Positions 34,220 to 43,037 of a DNA stretch of 64,000 nt are shown one piece after another. Where the stretch lies: contig NZ_JAPEMC010000003.1 of NCBI RefSeq assembly GCF_026343115.1, forward strand, positions 248,001 to 312,000. Reading direction: 5' to 3'. This stretch comes from Streptomyces sp. NBC_00102. GTDB taxonomy: Bacteria; Actinomycetota; Actinomycetes; Streptomycetales; Streptomycetaceae. How positions within the stretch are numbered: position 1 is the stretch's first letter; the number at the start of each line of letters is the position of its first letter. The notes beneath the pieces are model-generated. The model was not told the DNA's origin. It made no database searches and saw nothing but the letters and a program-made list of their open reading frames with translations. A program made the position numbers and the translations under genes.

Positions 34220-35341
34220 GTGTCCCGTAGTCGCCGTATCGTCAATCTCTGTGTGGGCACGGTCGCGGCCGGTGTGCTCGCGGTCAGCGGTGCCTCCGGT
34301 TTCCGGGTCACCGGGGGAGGTTTCGCCGACGGCGCCGGACCCCATCTCGATCCGAGCAGCACGGCGGTCGGCGCCTACCTGGACTACGGCCCCGAAGGCG
34401 TGGCGCGGATGGCGGAGATGTCCCAATGGCTCGGCGGGAAGGAGCTGCGCGTCGGGCACAGCTATCTGCCGGGCGACCTCTGGGTGAACATCGAGGGCTC
34501 CGTCGACTTCCTGGGCGCGTGGGCGGCCTGGCGGCAGGCGCGGCCCGACCGGATGTTCGTCCTCAACACGCCGATGCTGGAGCGGAACGAGGTGCGGGTC
34601 TCGGACGCCACGGTGCGCAGGCGGCTGCGGTCCGGCGCGGCGGGTTTGTACGACCGGCACTTCCGCAAGCTCGCCGAACGGCTGGTCGGGCTGGGAGTCC
34701 CGGACACGGTGATCGTGCTCGGCTGGGAGATGAACGGCACCACCTACGCCCACCGGTGCGGTCCGGACCCGTCGGCCTGGAAGGCGTACTGGCAGCGGAT
34801 CGTCACCTCCATGCGGTCGGTCGAGGGCCAGCGGTTCCGCTTCGACTTCGCGCCGAGCCGCGGGCGGGACGCCGTTCCCTGGACCGAGTGCTACCCCGGC
34901 GACGACTTCGTGGACATCGTCGGCATGGACTCGTACGACCAGCCGCCGGGCGAGAACTTCGACGACCAGGTGCACGGGGAGTACGGGCTGCAGAAGCACG
35001 TGGACTTCGCGGCCGAGCACGGGAAGCCGATCTCCTATCCGGAGTGGGGCCTCTTCCGCAACGGCGACAATCCCGAGTACATGCGCCGGATGCTCGAATG
35101 GATGGATCTCCATCCGCCCGTCTACCAGACGATCACGGACTACTGCCCGCACGGGGTGTGGGGGTGCACCGGGAACCCCGAGGCCTCGAAGCTCTACCGG
35201 TCGTTCCTCATGGACGAGAACCGGCCGGCCCCCGACCCCGCGGATACCTCCCCCGCGCCGGGCGAGTGGTGCTTCCCGCTGTCCCTGAGCGACTGGATCA
35301 CGGACTGGACGGCGAGCCGGCGGATCTGCGTACGGCTCTGA
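34220..35341 (+). CDS. Secreted GH26-like glycoside hydrolase
   Basis: A 373-residue exported protein with an N-terminal signal (RRIVNLCVGTVAAGVLAVSGASG). A TIM-barrel domain has the GH26 hallmarks: IVLGWEMNGTTYAHRCGPD with the acid/base Glu, and ISYPEWGLF with the nucleophile Glu. GH26 enzymes are beta-mannanases or related endo-glucanases; the substrate is not certain. Start GTG 34220 follows GAGGAG by 5 bp. It is 68 bp after the P450 gene. The last 40 residues are a Pro-rich tail with two cysteines. Confidence 0.8.
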   Translation: MSRSRRIVNLCVGTVAAGVLAVSGASGFRVTGGGFADGAGPHLDPSSTAVGAYLDYGPEGVARMAEMSQWLGGKELRVGHSYLPGDLWVNIEGSVDFLGAWAAWRQARPDRMFVLNTPMLERNEVRVSDATVRRRLRSGAAGLYDRHFRKLAERLVGLGVPDTVIVLGWEMNGTTYAHRCGPDPSAWKAYWQRIVTSMRSVEGQRFRFDFAPSRGRDAVPWTECYPGDDFVDIVGMDSYDQPPGENFDDQVHGEYGLQKHVDFAAEHGKPISYPEWGLFRNGDNPEYMRRMLEWMDLHPPVYQTITDYCPHGVWGCTGNPEASKLYRSFLMDENRPAPDPADTSPAPGEWCFPLSLSDWITDWTASRRICVRL

Positions 35342-35372
35342 GAACGCAGGTCCGGCGCCGGCCTCAGCCGAG

Positions 35373-35412
35373 GCCGACGACGCCGGCCTCAGCCGAGGCC
35401 GGCGTCGTCGGC
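35373..35412. terminator. Long inverted repeat overlapping the Nudix stop codon
   Basis: Perfect 18-bp arms around AGCC, spanning the 3' end of the Nudix reading frame. A related smaller hairpin GGCCTC-AGCC-GAGGCC at 35360-35375 repeats 25 bp later inside the large one. It serves the convergent GH26 (ends 35341) and Nudix genes. Confidence 0.75.
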
Positions 35413-35877
35413 GGCCCTGAACCAGGTGGGGCCGTCGGTGAGGGACTGCTTGATCCGGAAGCGCGCGAACTCGGCCAGCGGCGGCAGCGCGTCCAGGGCG
35501 AACCAGCCCACCTCCAGCGACTCGTCGTCGTTGACGCGTGGCTCGCCGCCCGTGGCCCGGCACCGGAAGGTGACGTCGAGGTACTGGCAGTGGTCCCCGT
35601 TGGGGTACTCCACCGGCTTGAGCGCCTCGGTGAGCACCACGCGTTCGGCCACGCAGCGCACCGCGGTCTCCTCGTACACCTCGCGTTCGGCGGTCCGGGC
35701 GGGCTGCTCGCCCGGTTCCGGGATGCCGCCGATGACCGACCACTTGCCGGTGTCGGCACGCTTGCCGAGGAGGACCCGTCCGTCGTCGTCGAAGACGACC
35801 GCGCTCACCCCGGGCAGCAGGAGCAACTGGTGGCCGGCGGTGGCCCTGATCGCGCGGATGAAGTCGGGAGTAGCCAT
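35389..35877 (-). CDS. Nudix hydrolase
   Basis: A 162-residue Nudix protein. The Nudix box GGIPEPGEQPARTAEREVYEE has all the catalytic acidic residues (REVYEE). Preceding sheet: GVSAVVFDDDGRVLLGKRADTGKWSVI. It should hydrolyse a nucleoside diphosphate linked to another moiety; the HCQYLDVTFRCRA segment downstream resembles many Streptomyces Nudix proteins acting on nucleotide sugars or oxidised nucleotides. 22 bp downstream of the Lnt gene on the same strand and probably co-transcribed. Confidence 0.88.
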   Translation of the reverse strand: MATPDFIRAIRATAGHQLLLLPGVSAVVFDDDGRVLLGKRADTGKWSVIGGIPEPGEQPARTAEREVYEETAVRCVAERVVLTEALKPVEYPNGDHCQYLDVTFRCRATGGEPRVNDDESLEVGWFALDALPPLAEFARFRIKQSLTDGPTWFRAADDAGLG

Positions 35878-35899
35878 GCGTCAGAGCCTAACGTGACCT

Positions 35900-37492
35900 T
35901 CAGGCGGTGCGGCGGGCCCTCCGGGAACGGACGGCGACGAGGACGAGACCGGCGGCGGCGAAGAGGGCGAGGATCCCTTCGGGGAGTGCGCCCATCCGGG
36001 TGGCGGGGGTGAGCGAGGACCGCAGGGGCACCTCGTCGACCAGGGCCGCGGGGGTGAAGAATCCGGACTTCTCCATGATCGTGCCGTCCGGGCGGATGAT
36101 GGCGCTGACCCCGCTGGTGACCGGTACGACGACGGCGCGGCTGTGCTCGACCGCCCGCACCCGGGACATCGCGAGCTGCTGGTAGGTCATCTCGCTGCGG
36201 CCGAACGTGGCGTTGTTGCTGGGCACGGCGATCAGCCGGCCGCCCGCCTCGACGGTGTCGCGCACGGCGTCGTCGAACGCGGCCTCGTAGCAGGTGACCA
36301 GGCCGACCTTGATGCCGTTGAGGTCGAAGACCCCGACCTTGGTGCCGGAGCCGAAATCGCGCTGGACGCGGTCGACGTCCTTGCTGAAGACGCGGGCGAC
36401 CGAGCGCATCGGCATGTACTCGCCGAACGGCTGGATGTGACGCTTGTCGTACGTGTCCAGCGGCCCCTTCTCCGGGTCCCACTCGATCAGGGTGTTGCGC
36501 AGCTTGCCGGTGTCGGGTTCGACGACCGCGCCGACCACCGTGGGAACGCCGATGGCCCGGACCGCCCGGTCGATGACGTCCCAGGCGTCGGGGTTGCGGT
36601 AGGGGTCGAGGTCGGAGGAGTTCTCCGGCCAGAGGACGAAGTCGGGCTGGGGTTCCTTGCCCGCCTTCACGTCCGCCGCGAGCTGCTCGGTGACCCGCAC
36701 GTGGTTGTCGAGCACGGCGCGCCGCTGGGAGTTGAAGTCCAGGCCGAGGCGCGGCACGTTGCCCTGGATCGCGGCGACGGTCGCGGTGCCGTCCTCCGCC
36801 GAATTGGAGACCAGCGGGAGCGAGCCGAAGGCGCCCGCGACGGGGACGAGTACCGCCGCCGCGGCCATCGCGGTCGCCGCGCGCGGGAGTTCTCCGGTCG
36901 AGCGGTACGCGCGGATCCGCCGGACCGTCTCGAAGAGGCCGAATCCGCAGAGGACCACCGCGAAGGAGAGGAGCGGTGTACCGCCGAGCGCGGCGATCGG
37001 CAGGAAGACGCCGTCTGCCTGGCCGAAGGCGATCCGGCCCCAGGGGAACCCTCCGAACGGCACCCGGGCCCGGACCGCCTCGTCCAGGGCCCAGACGGCC
37101 GCCGCCCAGAACGGCCAGTACGCGAGCCTGGTCACGGCGGCGATGCCGACGCAGCCCACGGCGACGAAGAGCGCCTCGGCGGCGGCCAGTGCCAGCCACG
37201 GCACCGCGCCGACGTCCTCGCCGGTCCAGTGCAGCAGCGGCAGCATGAAGCCGAGTCCGGCCAGCAGGCCCAGACCGAACGCCGCGCGCGGGCGGCGTCC
37301 GTGCAGGACCCAGCCGAGCAGGGCGAAGCCCGGCAGTACCAGCCACCACAAGGGCCGGGGCGGGAAGCTCACGTACAGCAGCACTCCGGAGAGCACTGCG
37401 GCGGCCGGCCTGGCCCAGGCGGTCCAGCGCCTGCGGGGGCGGGACTCGGGAACGGGCGACGGTTCCTCGACTGAGGTGATGGTGGCGCTCAC
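35900..37492 (-). CDS. lnt: Apolipoprotein N-acyltransferase
   Basis: A 530-residue membrane enzyme. About eight N-terminal hydrophobic helices (residues 27-220) precede a nitrilase-fold domain with the catalytic triad: Glu in FVLWPENSSDLDPY, Lys in YDKRHIQPFGEYMP, and Cys in GLVTCYEAAFDD. A final C-terminal TM (ILALFAAAGLVLVAV) anchors it. It transfers an acyl chain to the N-terminal Cys of lipoproteins. Start is GTG 37492; no good Shine-Dalgarno is visible. First gene of a probable two-gene unit with the Nudix hydrolase. Confidence 0.92.
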   Translation of the reverse strand: MSATITSVEEPSPVPESRPRRRWTAWARPAAAVLSGVLLYVSFPPRPLWWLVLPGFALLGWVLHGRRPRAAFGLGLLAGLGFMLPLLHWTGEDVGAVPWLALAAAEALFVAVGCVGIAAVTRLAYWPFWAAAVWALDEAVRARVPFGGFPWGRIAFGQADGVFLPIAALGGTPLLSFAVVLCGFGLFETVRRIRAYRSTGELPRAATAMAAAAVLVPVAGAFGSLPLVSNSAEDGTATVAAIQGNVPRLGLDFNSQRRAVLDNHVRVTEQLAADVKAGKEPQPDFVLWPENSSDLDPYRNPDAWDVIDRAVRAIGVPTVVGAVVEPDTGKLRNTLIEWDPEKGPLDTYDKRHIQPFGEYMPMRSVARVFSKDVDRVQRDFGSGTKVGVFDLNGIKVGLVTCYEAAFDDAVRDTVEAGGRLIAVPSNNATFGRSEMTYQQLAMSRVRAVEHSRAVVVPVTSGVSAIIRPDGTIMEKSGFFTPAALVDEVPLRSSLTPATRMGALPEGILALFAAAGLVLVAVRSRRARRTA

Positions 37493-37627
37493 CTGCGGGA
37501 GTCTACGGGCGACGGCTGTGGGCGCGGCAGCGGGGAGAGCGGCTTTTCGGGGCTGCCTTCCCGCAGGCCCGCCGGCCGGGGGCGGCTGGGGACGGGCCGG
37601 ATCGGGACCGGGCGGGCGGGACCGCGG

Positions 37628-38191
37628 TCAGGCTTCGGACGGCTTGCCGGCCGCCGGGAGGCGGAGCCGGTCGCGGATGAACCGTACGGCCGCCTCCGCG
37701 TTGTCCACGGTGACGGTGAAGGACATGCCGTCGCCGAGCCGGAGCAGCAGCGCCTCGCCCCGGCGCACCACCACGGCGGTGCCTTGTTCGGGGCGCCAGC
37801 GGTATCCCCAGCCGCCCCACTGGCGCGGGGTGACGCGGGGGACGAACTCCGCCCCGACGACATGGGTGAGCAGGATGCGGCGGCGCGGGAGTCCCATGTG
37901 CCCGCAGCGGACCTCCAGGGCATCGCCGTCCACCTTCACCGCGACGTGGACGAAGGCGAGGGTGCCGTAGAGCATCAGGAGTCCGGCGGCGACGCAGCCG
38001 ACCACCGACATCACCAGGGGCGCGACGCCCGAGGTCCAGTTGGAGTCGAGGGCGATCTCGACCCCGAGGGCCAGGCACGCCGCTCCCACGAAGGCCAGCA
38101 GCCACTGCGCCCGGTTGGTCGCCTTGCCGGTCCACACGGTGGACGGCGCCTGGGTCGAGCCGTGCGCCGCACGGCCGGGGTGGTCCGTCAT
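37628..38191 (-). CDS. Membrane protein with PH-like domain
   Basis: A 187-residue protein. Two transmembrane helices (LLAFVGAACLALGVEIAL; VMSVVGCVAAGLLMLYGTLAFV) are followed by a bacterial PH-like domain with the pattern VKVDGDALEVRCGHMGLPRRRILLTHVVGAEFVP and the tail ALLLRLGDGMSFTVTVDNAEAAVRFI. Function unknown. The ATG at 38191 gives MTDHPGR; an ATG 18 bp upstream is possible. It lies between lnt and the racemase-like gene, all leftward. Confidence 0.75.
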   Translation of the reverse strand: MTDHPGRAAHGSTQAPSTVWTGKATNRAQWLLAFVGAACLALGVEIALDSNWTSGVAPLVMSVVGCVAAGLLMLYGTLAFVHVAVKVDGDALEVRCGHMGLPRRRILLTHVVGAEFVPRVTPRQWGGWGYRWRPEQGTAVVVRRGEALLLRLGDGMSFTVTVDNAEAAVRFIRDRLRLPAAGKPSEA

Positions 38192-38261
38192 GCTCAGCAG
38201 CGTACCCATGACCCGCGCCCGTGCGGCGGGTGTCGGCGGGCCGATCGGGCGGTGGCCGCGG

Positions 38262-39047
38262 TCAGCGGGAGGCGCCCACGCCCCGCAGCAGTCTGCCCTC
38301 GGCGTAGGTGAGAGCGGCGTCCGGGAGATCGCCCTCGTGGCCGCTGAGGAGAACGGTGAGAGTTCCGGTCGGTTCGGCCGACGGAGCGGGTCCGGCGCCG
38401 ATGCGGCGCAGCGCCTGGGCGGCGACGGCCCCGGCGGAACCGCGCAGGACCACCGGGGGGCGGCCCGGCCGGTGGAGGGCGTCGGCGACGCGGTCCGCGA
38501 CCAGCTCGTAATGGGTGCAGCCGAGGACCACCGTGCCGACTCCGTCGGGGGTGAGGGCGGCGGCCGCCGCGACGGCGCGGTCGATCGCGGCCTCGTCGGC
38601 GTACTCGATCGCGTCGGCCAGTCCGGGGCAGGGCACCTCGGTGACGTCCACGTCGGCCGCGAAGTCCCGGATGAGCCCGCGCTGGTAGGGGCTGCCGGTG
38701 GTGGCGGGGGTGGCCCAGATGGCGAAGGGGGCGCCGCCGGCGGCCGCGGGCTTGATCGCCGGTACGGTGCCGATGACCGGCAGCGCGGGCTCCAGCTCGG
38801 CCCGGAGAGCGGGCAGCGCGCGTACCGACGCCGTGTTGCAGGCGACGACCAGCGCGTCCGGCCGGTGCGCCGCGGCGGCGCGGGCCACGGCGAGCGCGAG
38901 CGCGGTGACGTCCTCGGGCGTGCGTGGCCCCCAGGGCATGGTGCCGGGGTCCGAGGAGAGCACCAGATCGGCGTCGGGGCGCAGTCGGCGCACCTCGGCG
39001 GCGGCCGCCAGCAGGCCGATTCCTGAGTCCATGAGCGCGATCTTCAC
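38262..39047 (-). CDS. Glutamate/aspartate racemase family protein
   Basis: A 261-residue Asp/Glu racemase-fold protein. N-terminal KIALMDSGIGLLAAAAEVRR, catalytic cysteines in VVACNTASVR and VVLGCTHYELV. Both cysteines are kept, so racemase activity (L- to D-glutamate for peptidoglycan) is plausible. The segment after DSGIG departs from standard MurI (no DSGVGGLTV pattern), so it is a divergent paralogue whose substrate could differ. Start GTG 39047. The adjacent glycosyltransferase gene diverges 57 bp away. Confidence 0.75.
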   Translation of the reverse strand: MKIALMDSGIGLLAAAAEVRRLRPDADLVLSSDPGTMPWGPRTPEDVTALALAVARAAAAHRPDALVVACNTASVRALPALRAELEPALPVIGTVPAIKPAAAGGAPFAIWATPATTGSPYQRGLIRDFAADVDVTEVPCPGLADAIEYADEAAIDRAVAAAAALTPDGVGTVVLGCTHYELVADRVADALHRPGRPPVVLRGSAGAVAAQALRRIGAGPAPSAEPTGTLTVLLSGHEGDLPDAALTYAEGRLLRGVGASR

Positions 39048-39104
39048 CCGGTCACCTTATGCCACCCCCCTCCGGACCCGGCCGGAGTGGGGCAGACTCG
39101 GCGG

Positions 39105-40286
39105 ATGAGCGCCGTTGCCTGGATCGCCGTGGGTTCTCTTGTCGCGTGGCTGTGGCTGTTGCTCGGCCAGGGGTTCTTCTGGCGCACGGACCAGCGGCTG
39201 CCCGTGCGGTCCGCGCCGGCTCACTGGCCCCCGGTCGCCGTCGTCGTGCCCGCCCGGGACGAGGCCGGGATCCTGCCGTCGAGCCTCCCTTCGCTGCTGG
39301 CCCAGGACTATCCGGGCGAGGTCTTCGTCGTCCTCGTCGACGACTGCAGCACGGACGGCACCGGTGACCTCGCGCGGGAGCTGGCCGACCGGTGCGGCGG
39401 GCTGGAGCTCCAGGTCGTCACTCCGGGCGAGCCGGAGCCGGGGTGGACCGGCAAGCTGTGGGCGGTGCGGCACGGGATGGCGGTGGCGCGACGGCGGAAC
39501 CCGGAGTTCCTGCTGCTGACGGACGCGGACATCGCCCATGAGCCGGACAGCCTGCGGGAGCTGGTGGCGGCCGCGGGGCCGGCCGGCCCGGACGGCTACG
39601 CGCTGGTCTCGCAGATGGCCCGGCTCCGCGTGGAGAGCGTCTGGGAGCGGCTCGTGGTGCCGGCCTTCGTCTACTTCTTCGGGCAGCTCTTCCCCTTCCG
39701 CCGGGTGAACCGGACCGGGTTCCGCACGGCCGCGGCCGCCGGCGGGTGCGTGCTGCTGCGCGACGAGGCGGCGGTGCGGGCCGGGGTACCGGAGTCCATC
39801 CGGCAGGCGGTGATCGACGACGTGTCGCTGGCGCGGGTGGTCAAGCGTTCCGGCGGCCGGATCTGGCTGGGGCTCGCGGAGCGGGTGGACAGCGTCCGCC
39901 CGTACCCGGGGCTCGGGGAGCTGTGGCGGATGGTCTCGCGGAGCGCGTATGCGCAGTTGCGGCACAGTCCGCTGCTGCTGGCGGGGACGGTGCCGGGGCT
40001 CGCTCTCGTCTACCTCGCGCCGCCGGTGACGCTGGTGGCCGGGTCTCTGACGGGTGATCCGGCGGCCGCGTGGGCCGGGGGGCTGGCGTGGGCGCTGATG
40101 GCGGGGACGTACCTGCCGATGCTTTCGTACTACCGGCAGTCGCTCTGGCTCGCGCCGCTGCTGCCTTTCACGGCCTCGCTGTACCTGCTGATGACGGTGG
40201 ACTCGGCGGTCCAGCACCACCGGGGGCGGGGTGCGGCCTGGAAGGGGCGTACCTATCCCCGGCCGGAGGCCGCGCCCGAGCCGTGA
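39105..40286 (+). CDS. GT2-family membrane glycosyltransferase (HpnB-like)
   Basis: A 393-residue processive-type GT-A transferase. An N-terminal TM (VAWIAVGSLVAWLWLLLGQGFF) is followed by VAVVVPARDEAGILPSSLPSL, FVVLVDDCSTDGT, the DxD-like LLLTDADIAHEP, and VIDDVSLARVVKRSGG, then four C-terminal hydrophobic helices. It matches the pattern of hopene-associated HpnB proteins and related lipid glycosyltransferases. No hopanoid genes are in the window, so a lipid substrate is inferred only from the family. ATG 39105 chosen for the canonical N-terminus; the Shine-Dalgarno is weak. Confidence 0.82.
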   Translation: MSAVAWIAVGSLVAWLWLLLGQGFFWRTDQRLPVRSAPAHWPPVAVVVPARDEAGILPSSLPSLLAQDYPGEVFVVLVDDCSTDGTGDLARELADRCGGLELQVVTPGEPEPGWTGKLWAVRHGMAVARRRNPEFLLLTDADIAHEPDSLRELVAAAGPAGPDGYALVSQMARLRVESVWERLVVPAFVYFFGQLFPFRRVNRTGFRTAAAAGGCVLLRDEAAVRAGVPESIRQAVIDDVSLARVVKRSGGRIWLGLAERVDSVRPYPGLGELWRMVSRSAYAQLRHSPLLLAGTVPGLALVYLAPPVTLVAGSLTGDPAAAWAGGLAWALMAGTYLPMLSYYRQSLWLAPLLPFTASLYLLMTVDSAVQHHRGRGAAWKGRTYPRPEAAPEP

Positions 40287-40505
40287 GGGGCAGCTGGTGG
40301 CGCGGGAGCCGCGCCGTCCCCCAAACCGGGACGCGGCAGGATCTTACGACCGTCAAAAATAGGCCCTTTACACGATCACTACACACCACGGTGACCCTTT
40401 TTGAGAAGTTCGCTCGCATTGGTGAACTCGGCTGGCGCACAACTAGCGAAACAACCTTCTGGGCGGCCTCCCCAACTCGCACATCGTGGGCTTAACTTAG
40501 GTGGC

Positions 40506-41057
40506 ATGACCTCCCCCCGCTCCAGCTACGGAAGCGGCTACTACGCCGCACCGTCGTTCGCCGACACTCCGATCTACGACTCCCTGGTCGCGGAGCGAGG
40601 CACGCCTCAGATCGCGCCGATCCGAGTCCCCGCCGCGTACGAGACCGGCAACAGCTACCTCCCGGCGCTGCCGTCCTCCCTGCCGGCTCTCCCCGCCGCT
40701 CCTTCCCCGCCCGCGGGTTCCTACGGCTACCAACAGCCGATGGCGCAGCCGTACCAGCCGCAGGCCCCGATGCACCCCGCGCAGATGCAGCCCGCACAGC
40801 TGCAGCACGCCCCCGCGCCATACATCCCGCAGCAGCCCTCCCCGGCGCGGGGATACCCGCAGCAGCAGACGCCCGCCCGCGGCTTCCCGCAGCAGCAGGC
40901 TCCGGGGCGCGGCGGCTACCAGCCGCAGCAGCAGCCGCCGCGGCCCGCGCCCTCCACCGGCTACGAGGCGATGCGGCCGGCGGCCCCCCGCCCCGCACCG
41001 GCGCCCTCCCCGTACGAGGACCCGTACGACCGGCCGTACCAGGGCCGGGGGTACTGA
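40506..41057 (+). CDS. Proline/glutamine-rich low-complexity protein (DUF6643-like)
   Basis: A 183-residue protein. The N-terminal 50 residues (SSYGSGYYAAPSFADTPIYDSLVAERG, TPQIAPIRVPAAYETG) are the conserved part of a Streptomyces-specific family that I associate with DUF6643. The rest is Pro/Gln/Tyr-rich with repeated ARGYPQQQ/ARGFPQQQ units and has no predicted fold. No signal peptide or membrane segment. The 219-bp upstream region is unusually AT-rich near 40355-40410. AGGTGG lies just before the ATG. Function unknown. Confidence 0.8.
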   Translation: MTSPRSSYGSGYYAAPSFADTPIYDSLVAERGTPQIAPIRVPAAYETGNSYLPALPSSLPALPAAPSPPAGSYGYQQPMAQPYQPQAPMHPAQMQPAQLQHAPAPYIPQQPSPARGYPQQQTPARGFPQQQAPGRGGYQPQQQPPRPAPSTGYEAMRPAAPRPAPAPSPYEDPYDRPYQGRGY

Positions 41058-41064
41058 CCGCCCG

Positions 41065-41088
41065 CGCCCGGAGGGACGGCTCCGGGCG
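41065..41088 (+). terminator. Terminator after the proline/glutamine-rich protein gene
   Basis: Inverted repeat CGCCCGGAG / CTCCGGGCG, 9-bp arms with a 6-nt loop, 8 bp after the stop codon. Confidence 0.65.
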
Positions 41089-41139
41089 TGGCGGCGGGCG
41101 GGTGCGAGGGGCCTCGGAGGATGCTGACAAAATGGGCGG

Positions 41140-41964
41140 ATGGCTCCTCCTGCTCTCGCCTCCCTCCATCTCCACCCCGTCAAGTCGCTGGCGGCACTGA
41201 CCGTCGACGAGGCCGAGGTCGAGCCGTGGGGACTCGCCGGTGACCGTCGCTGGATGCTGGTGGACAGGACGGGCACAGCCGTCACACAGCGTCAGGAACC
41301 CCGGCTGACGGGGATCTCCGCGATGCCGCTGCCCGGTGGAGGGGTGGAGCTGTCCGCGCCCGGGAGGGTGCGGCTGGCGGTGGCGGTGCCGGAGCGCGCG
41401 GAGACGGTCGTCGTGGAGCTGTTCGGCAAGAAGCTCGAGGTGGTCGAGGCGGCACCGGCCGCGCACGCCTGGCTGAGCGGGTTCCTCGGGGCGGAGGTCC
41501 GGCTCGTCCACCAGGACGCGCCGTCGTACCGGAGACCCGTCGACCCGGCGTACGCGCGGCCCGGGGAGACCGTCAGCCTCGCGGACGGGTACCCGCTGCT
41601 GGTGACCACCGCCTCGTCGCTGGACGCCCTCAACGCGCTGATCGCGAGCGGCGACCACCCGTCGGAGGGCCCGCTGCCGATGAACCGGTTCCGGCCCAAC
41701 GCCGTGATCGACGGCACCGTCCCCTGGGAGGAGGACGGCTGGCGGCGGATCGCGATCGGCGCGGTCGCCTTCCGCGTGGTGAAGCCGTGCGCGAGGTGCG
41801 TGATCACCACCACCGACCAGTCGACGGCCGTGCGGGGCAAGGAACCGCTGCGCACCCTCGCGGTGCACCGCAGGTCGGGGACGAAGCTGGTCTTCGGCCA
41901 GAACCTCGTGCCGGAGGGCACCGGAACCGTGCGGGTCGGTGACCCGTTCCGCGTTCTCGGGTGA
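41140..41964 (+). CDS. MOSC domain protein (mARC/YcbX-like)
   Basis: A 274-residue protein with an N-terminal MOSC beta-barrel domain (SLHLHPVKSLAALTVDEAEVEPWGLAGDRRWMLVD) and a MOSC core (MNRFRPNAVIDGT, KPCARCVITTTDQ with the Mo-ligand Cys of the CARC motif). Such proteins bind the molybdenum cofactor and reduce N-hydroxylated compounds with electron-transfer partners; this one lacks the C-terminal ferredoxin of YcbX. Monocistronic in appearance. Confidence 0.88.
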   Translation: MAPPALASLHLHPVKSLAALTVDEAEVEPWGLAGDRRWMLVDRTGTAVTQRQEPRLTGISAMPLPGGGVELSAPGRVRLAVAVPERAETVVVELFGKKLEVVEAAPAAHAWLSGFLGAEVRLVHQDAPSYRRPVDPAYARPGETVSLADGYPLLVTTASSLDALNALIASGDHPSEGPLPMNRFRPNAVIDGTVPWEEDGWRRIAIGAVAFRVVKPCARCVITTTDQSTAVRGKEPLRTLAVHRRSGTKLVFGQNLVPEGTGTVRVGDPFRVLG

Positions 41965-42091
41965 ACCTGGTGCGTCCGGCCGGGAACGGTCGGGGGGCAC
42001 ACGCGCGTTGAAGGTGGTGAGGCAGCTCTCCTCGCTCCCCCGGAGGGCGGAGACGCTTCGGGCGGGCCAGGAGGCGAGGGGGGCAAGGGCT

Positions 42092-42700
42092 GTGCGGACG
42101 GTATCGGGGATCTGGCGCTGGCGGCACAACTCCCTGTGCCGGGCGACGGACCGGCGCGAGGCGTGGCTGGCATTCTGCGCACTCCTTCTCGTGCTGTTCG
42201 TCGCGCCCGCCGTCGGCGTGCTGTGCGGTCTGCTCACCGACTCCGCCCTGGGCGACGCGATCCTGGAACAGCGTGCCCACAGCCATCGGACGAACGCGGT
42301 CGTGCTGCGCGTGTCCGTGAGCCCGGCCGCGCTCGCCGGCGATCCGGAGAGCGGGGTCGGCCCCACCACCCGGCAGACGGTGACGGCCCGGTGGAAGGCA
42401 CCGGACGGCGGCGAGCGGCACGGTACGGTCCCGGCCGGGGCGCTCGCGCGCAAGCCCGGTGACCTGGTGCGCATATGGGTCGACGACCGGGGCGCCGTCG
42501 CCCCGCGCCCCATGGACGTGTCCACCGCGCACATACACGCGGGCCTGGCCGGGGCGGGTACGTTCCTGCTGACGGCCGGCGCGGTGGAGGCCGGCCGGCG
42601 GACCGTGGTGCGGTGCATGGTGCGCGGGCGGTACGCGCGACTGGACCGGGCCTGGGCGGCGGTGGGCCCGGACTGGGGCAGAACCGGAACGGATGCCTGA
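42092..42700 (+). CDS. Rv1733c-like two-TM membrane protein
   Basis: A 202-residue protein of the actinobacterial Rv1733c-like type. The N-terminus reads WRWRHNSLCRATDRREAW, then a TM (LAFCALLLVLFVAPAVGVLCGLL), an extracellular domain of about 90 residues (TARWKAPDGGERHGTVPAGALARKPGDLVRIWVDD), a second TM (AGLAGAGTFLLTAGAVEA) and a basic tail. Family function unknown. The GTG at 42092 is favoured by AAGGG upstream; the longer frame is possible but lacks family-like sequence. Confidence 0.75.
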   Translation: MRTVSGIWRWRHNSLCRATDRREAWLAFCALLLVLFVAPAVGVLCGLLTDSALGDAILEQRAHSHRTNAVVLRVSVSPAALAGDPESGVGPTTRQTVTARWKAPDGGERHGTVPAGALARKPGDLVRIWVDDRGAVAPRPMDVSTAHIHAGLAGAGTFLLTAGAVEAGRRTVVRCMVRGRYARLDRAWAAVGPDWGRTGTDA

Positions 42701-43037
42701 ACGGCTCACCGGCACCGCCGGCAACCGTTCCCGGGCACCCCGCGGCATTCCGCGCACAGCCTCGGGACTATCGTCCGCAACAGGCTCCCGATACCCGTGA
42801 ACCGCTGTCCGGACCGGGCCGACGGCCTTGTCCGGGGCCCCACTTCGGCGAGGTGGGGGACGGAGTCGTCAACTCCCGCCCGCAACGCGCGCTACGGTGG
42901 ACCGGCCCGCCCTTCCCCTCGGCAGGGCGGACCCGCCCGCGCCGTCGTCGGAGGGCCGACGGCACCCCGCGGTCGCACGTCCGTGCGTACGGGTACGAGG
43001 GATCGCACACAGCACGAGGTGGGGGCAGAACAGCGCC
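42701..43037. other. Intergenic region, no gene seen
   Basis: 337 bp. A modest hairpin CCCCAC/GTGGGG at 42838-42858 could end upstream transcription. The segment closer to 43038 should carry the promoter of the beta-helix/AAA+ gene, but no convincing -35/-10 pair was recognised. Confidence 0.4.
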
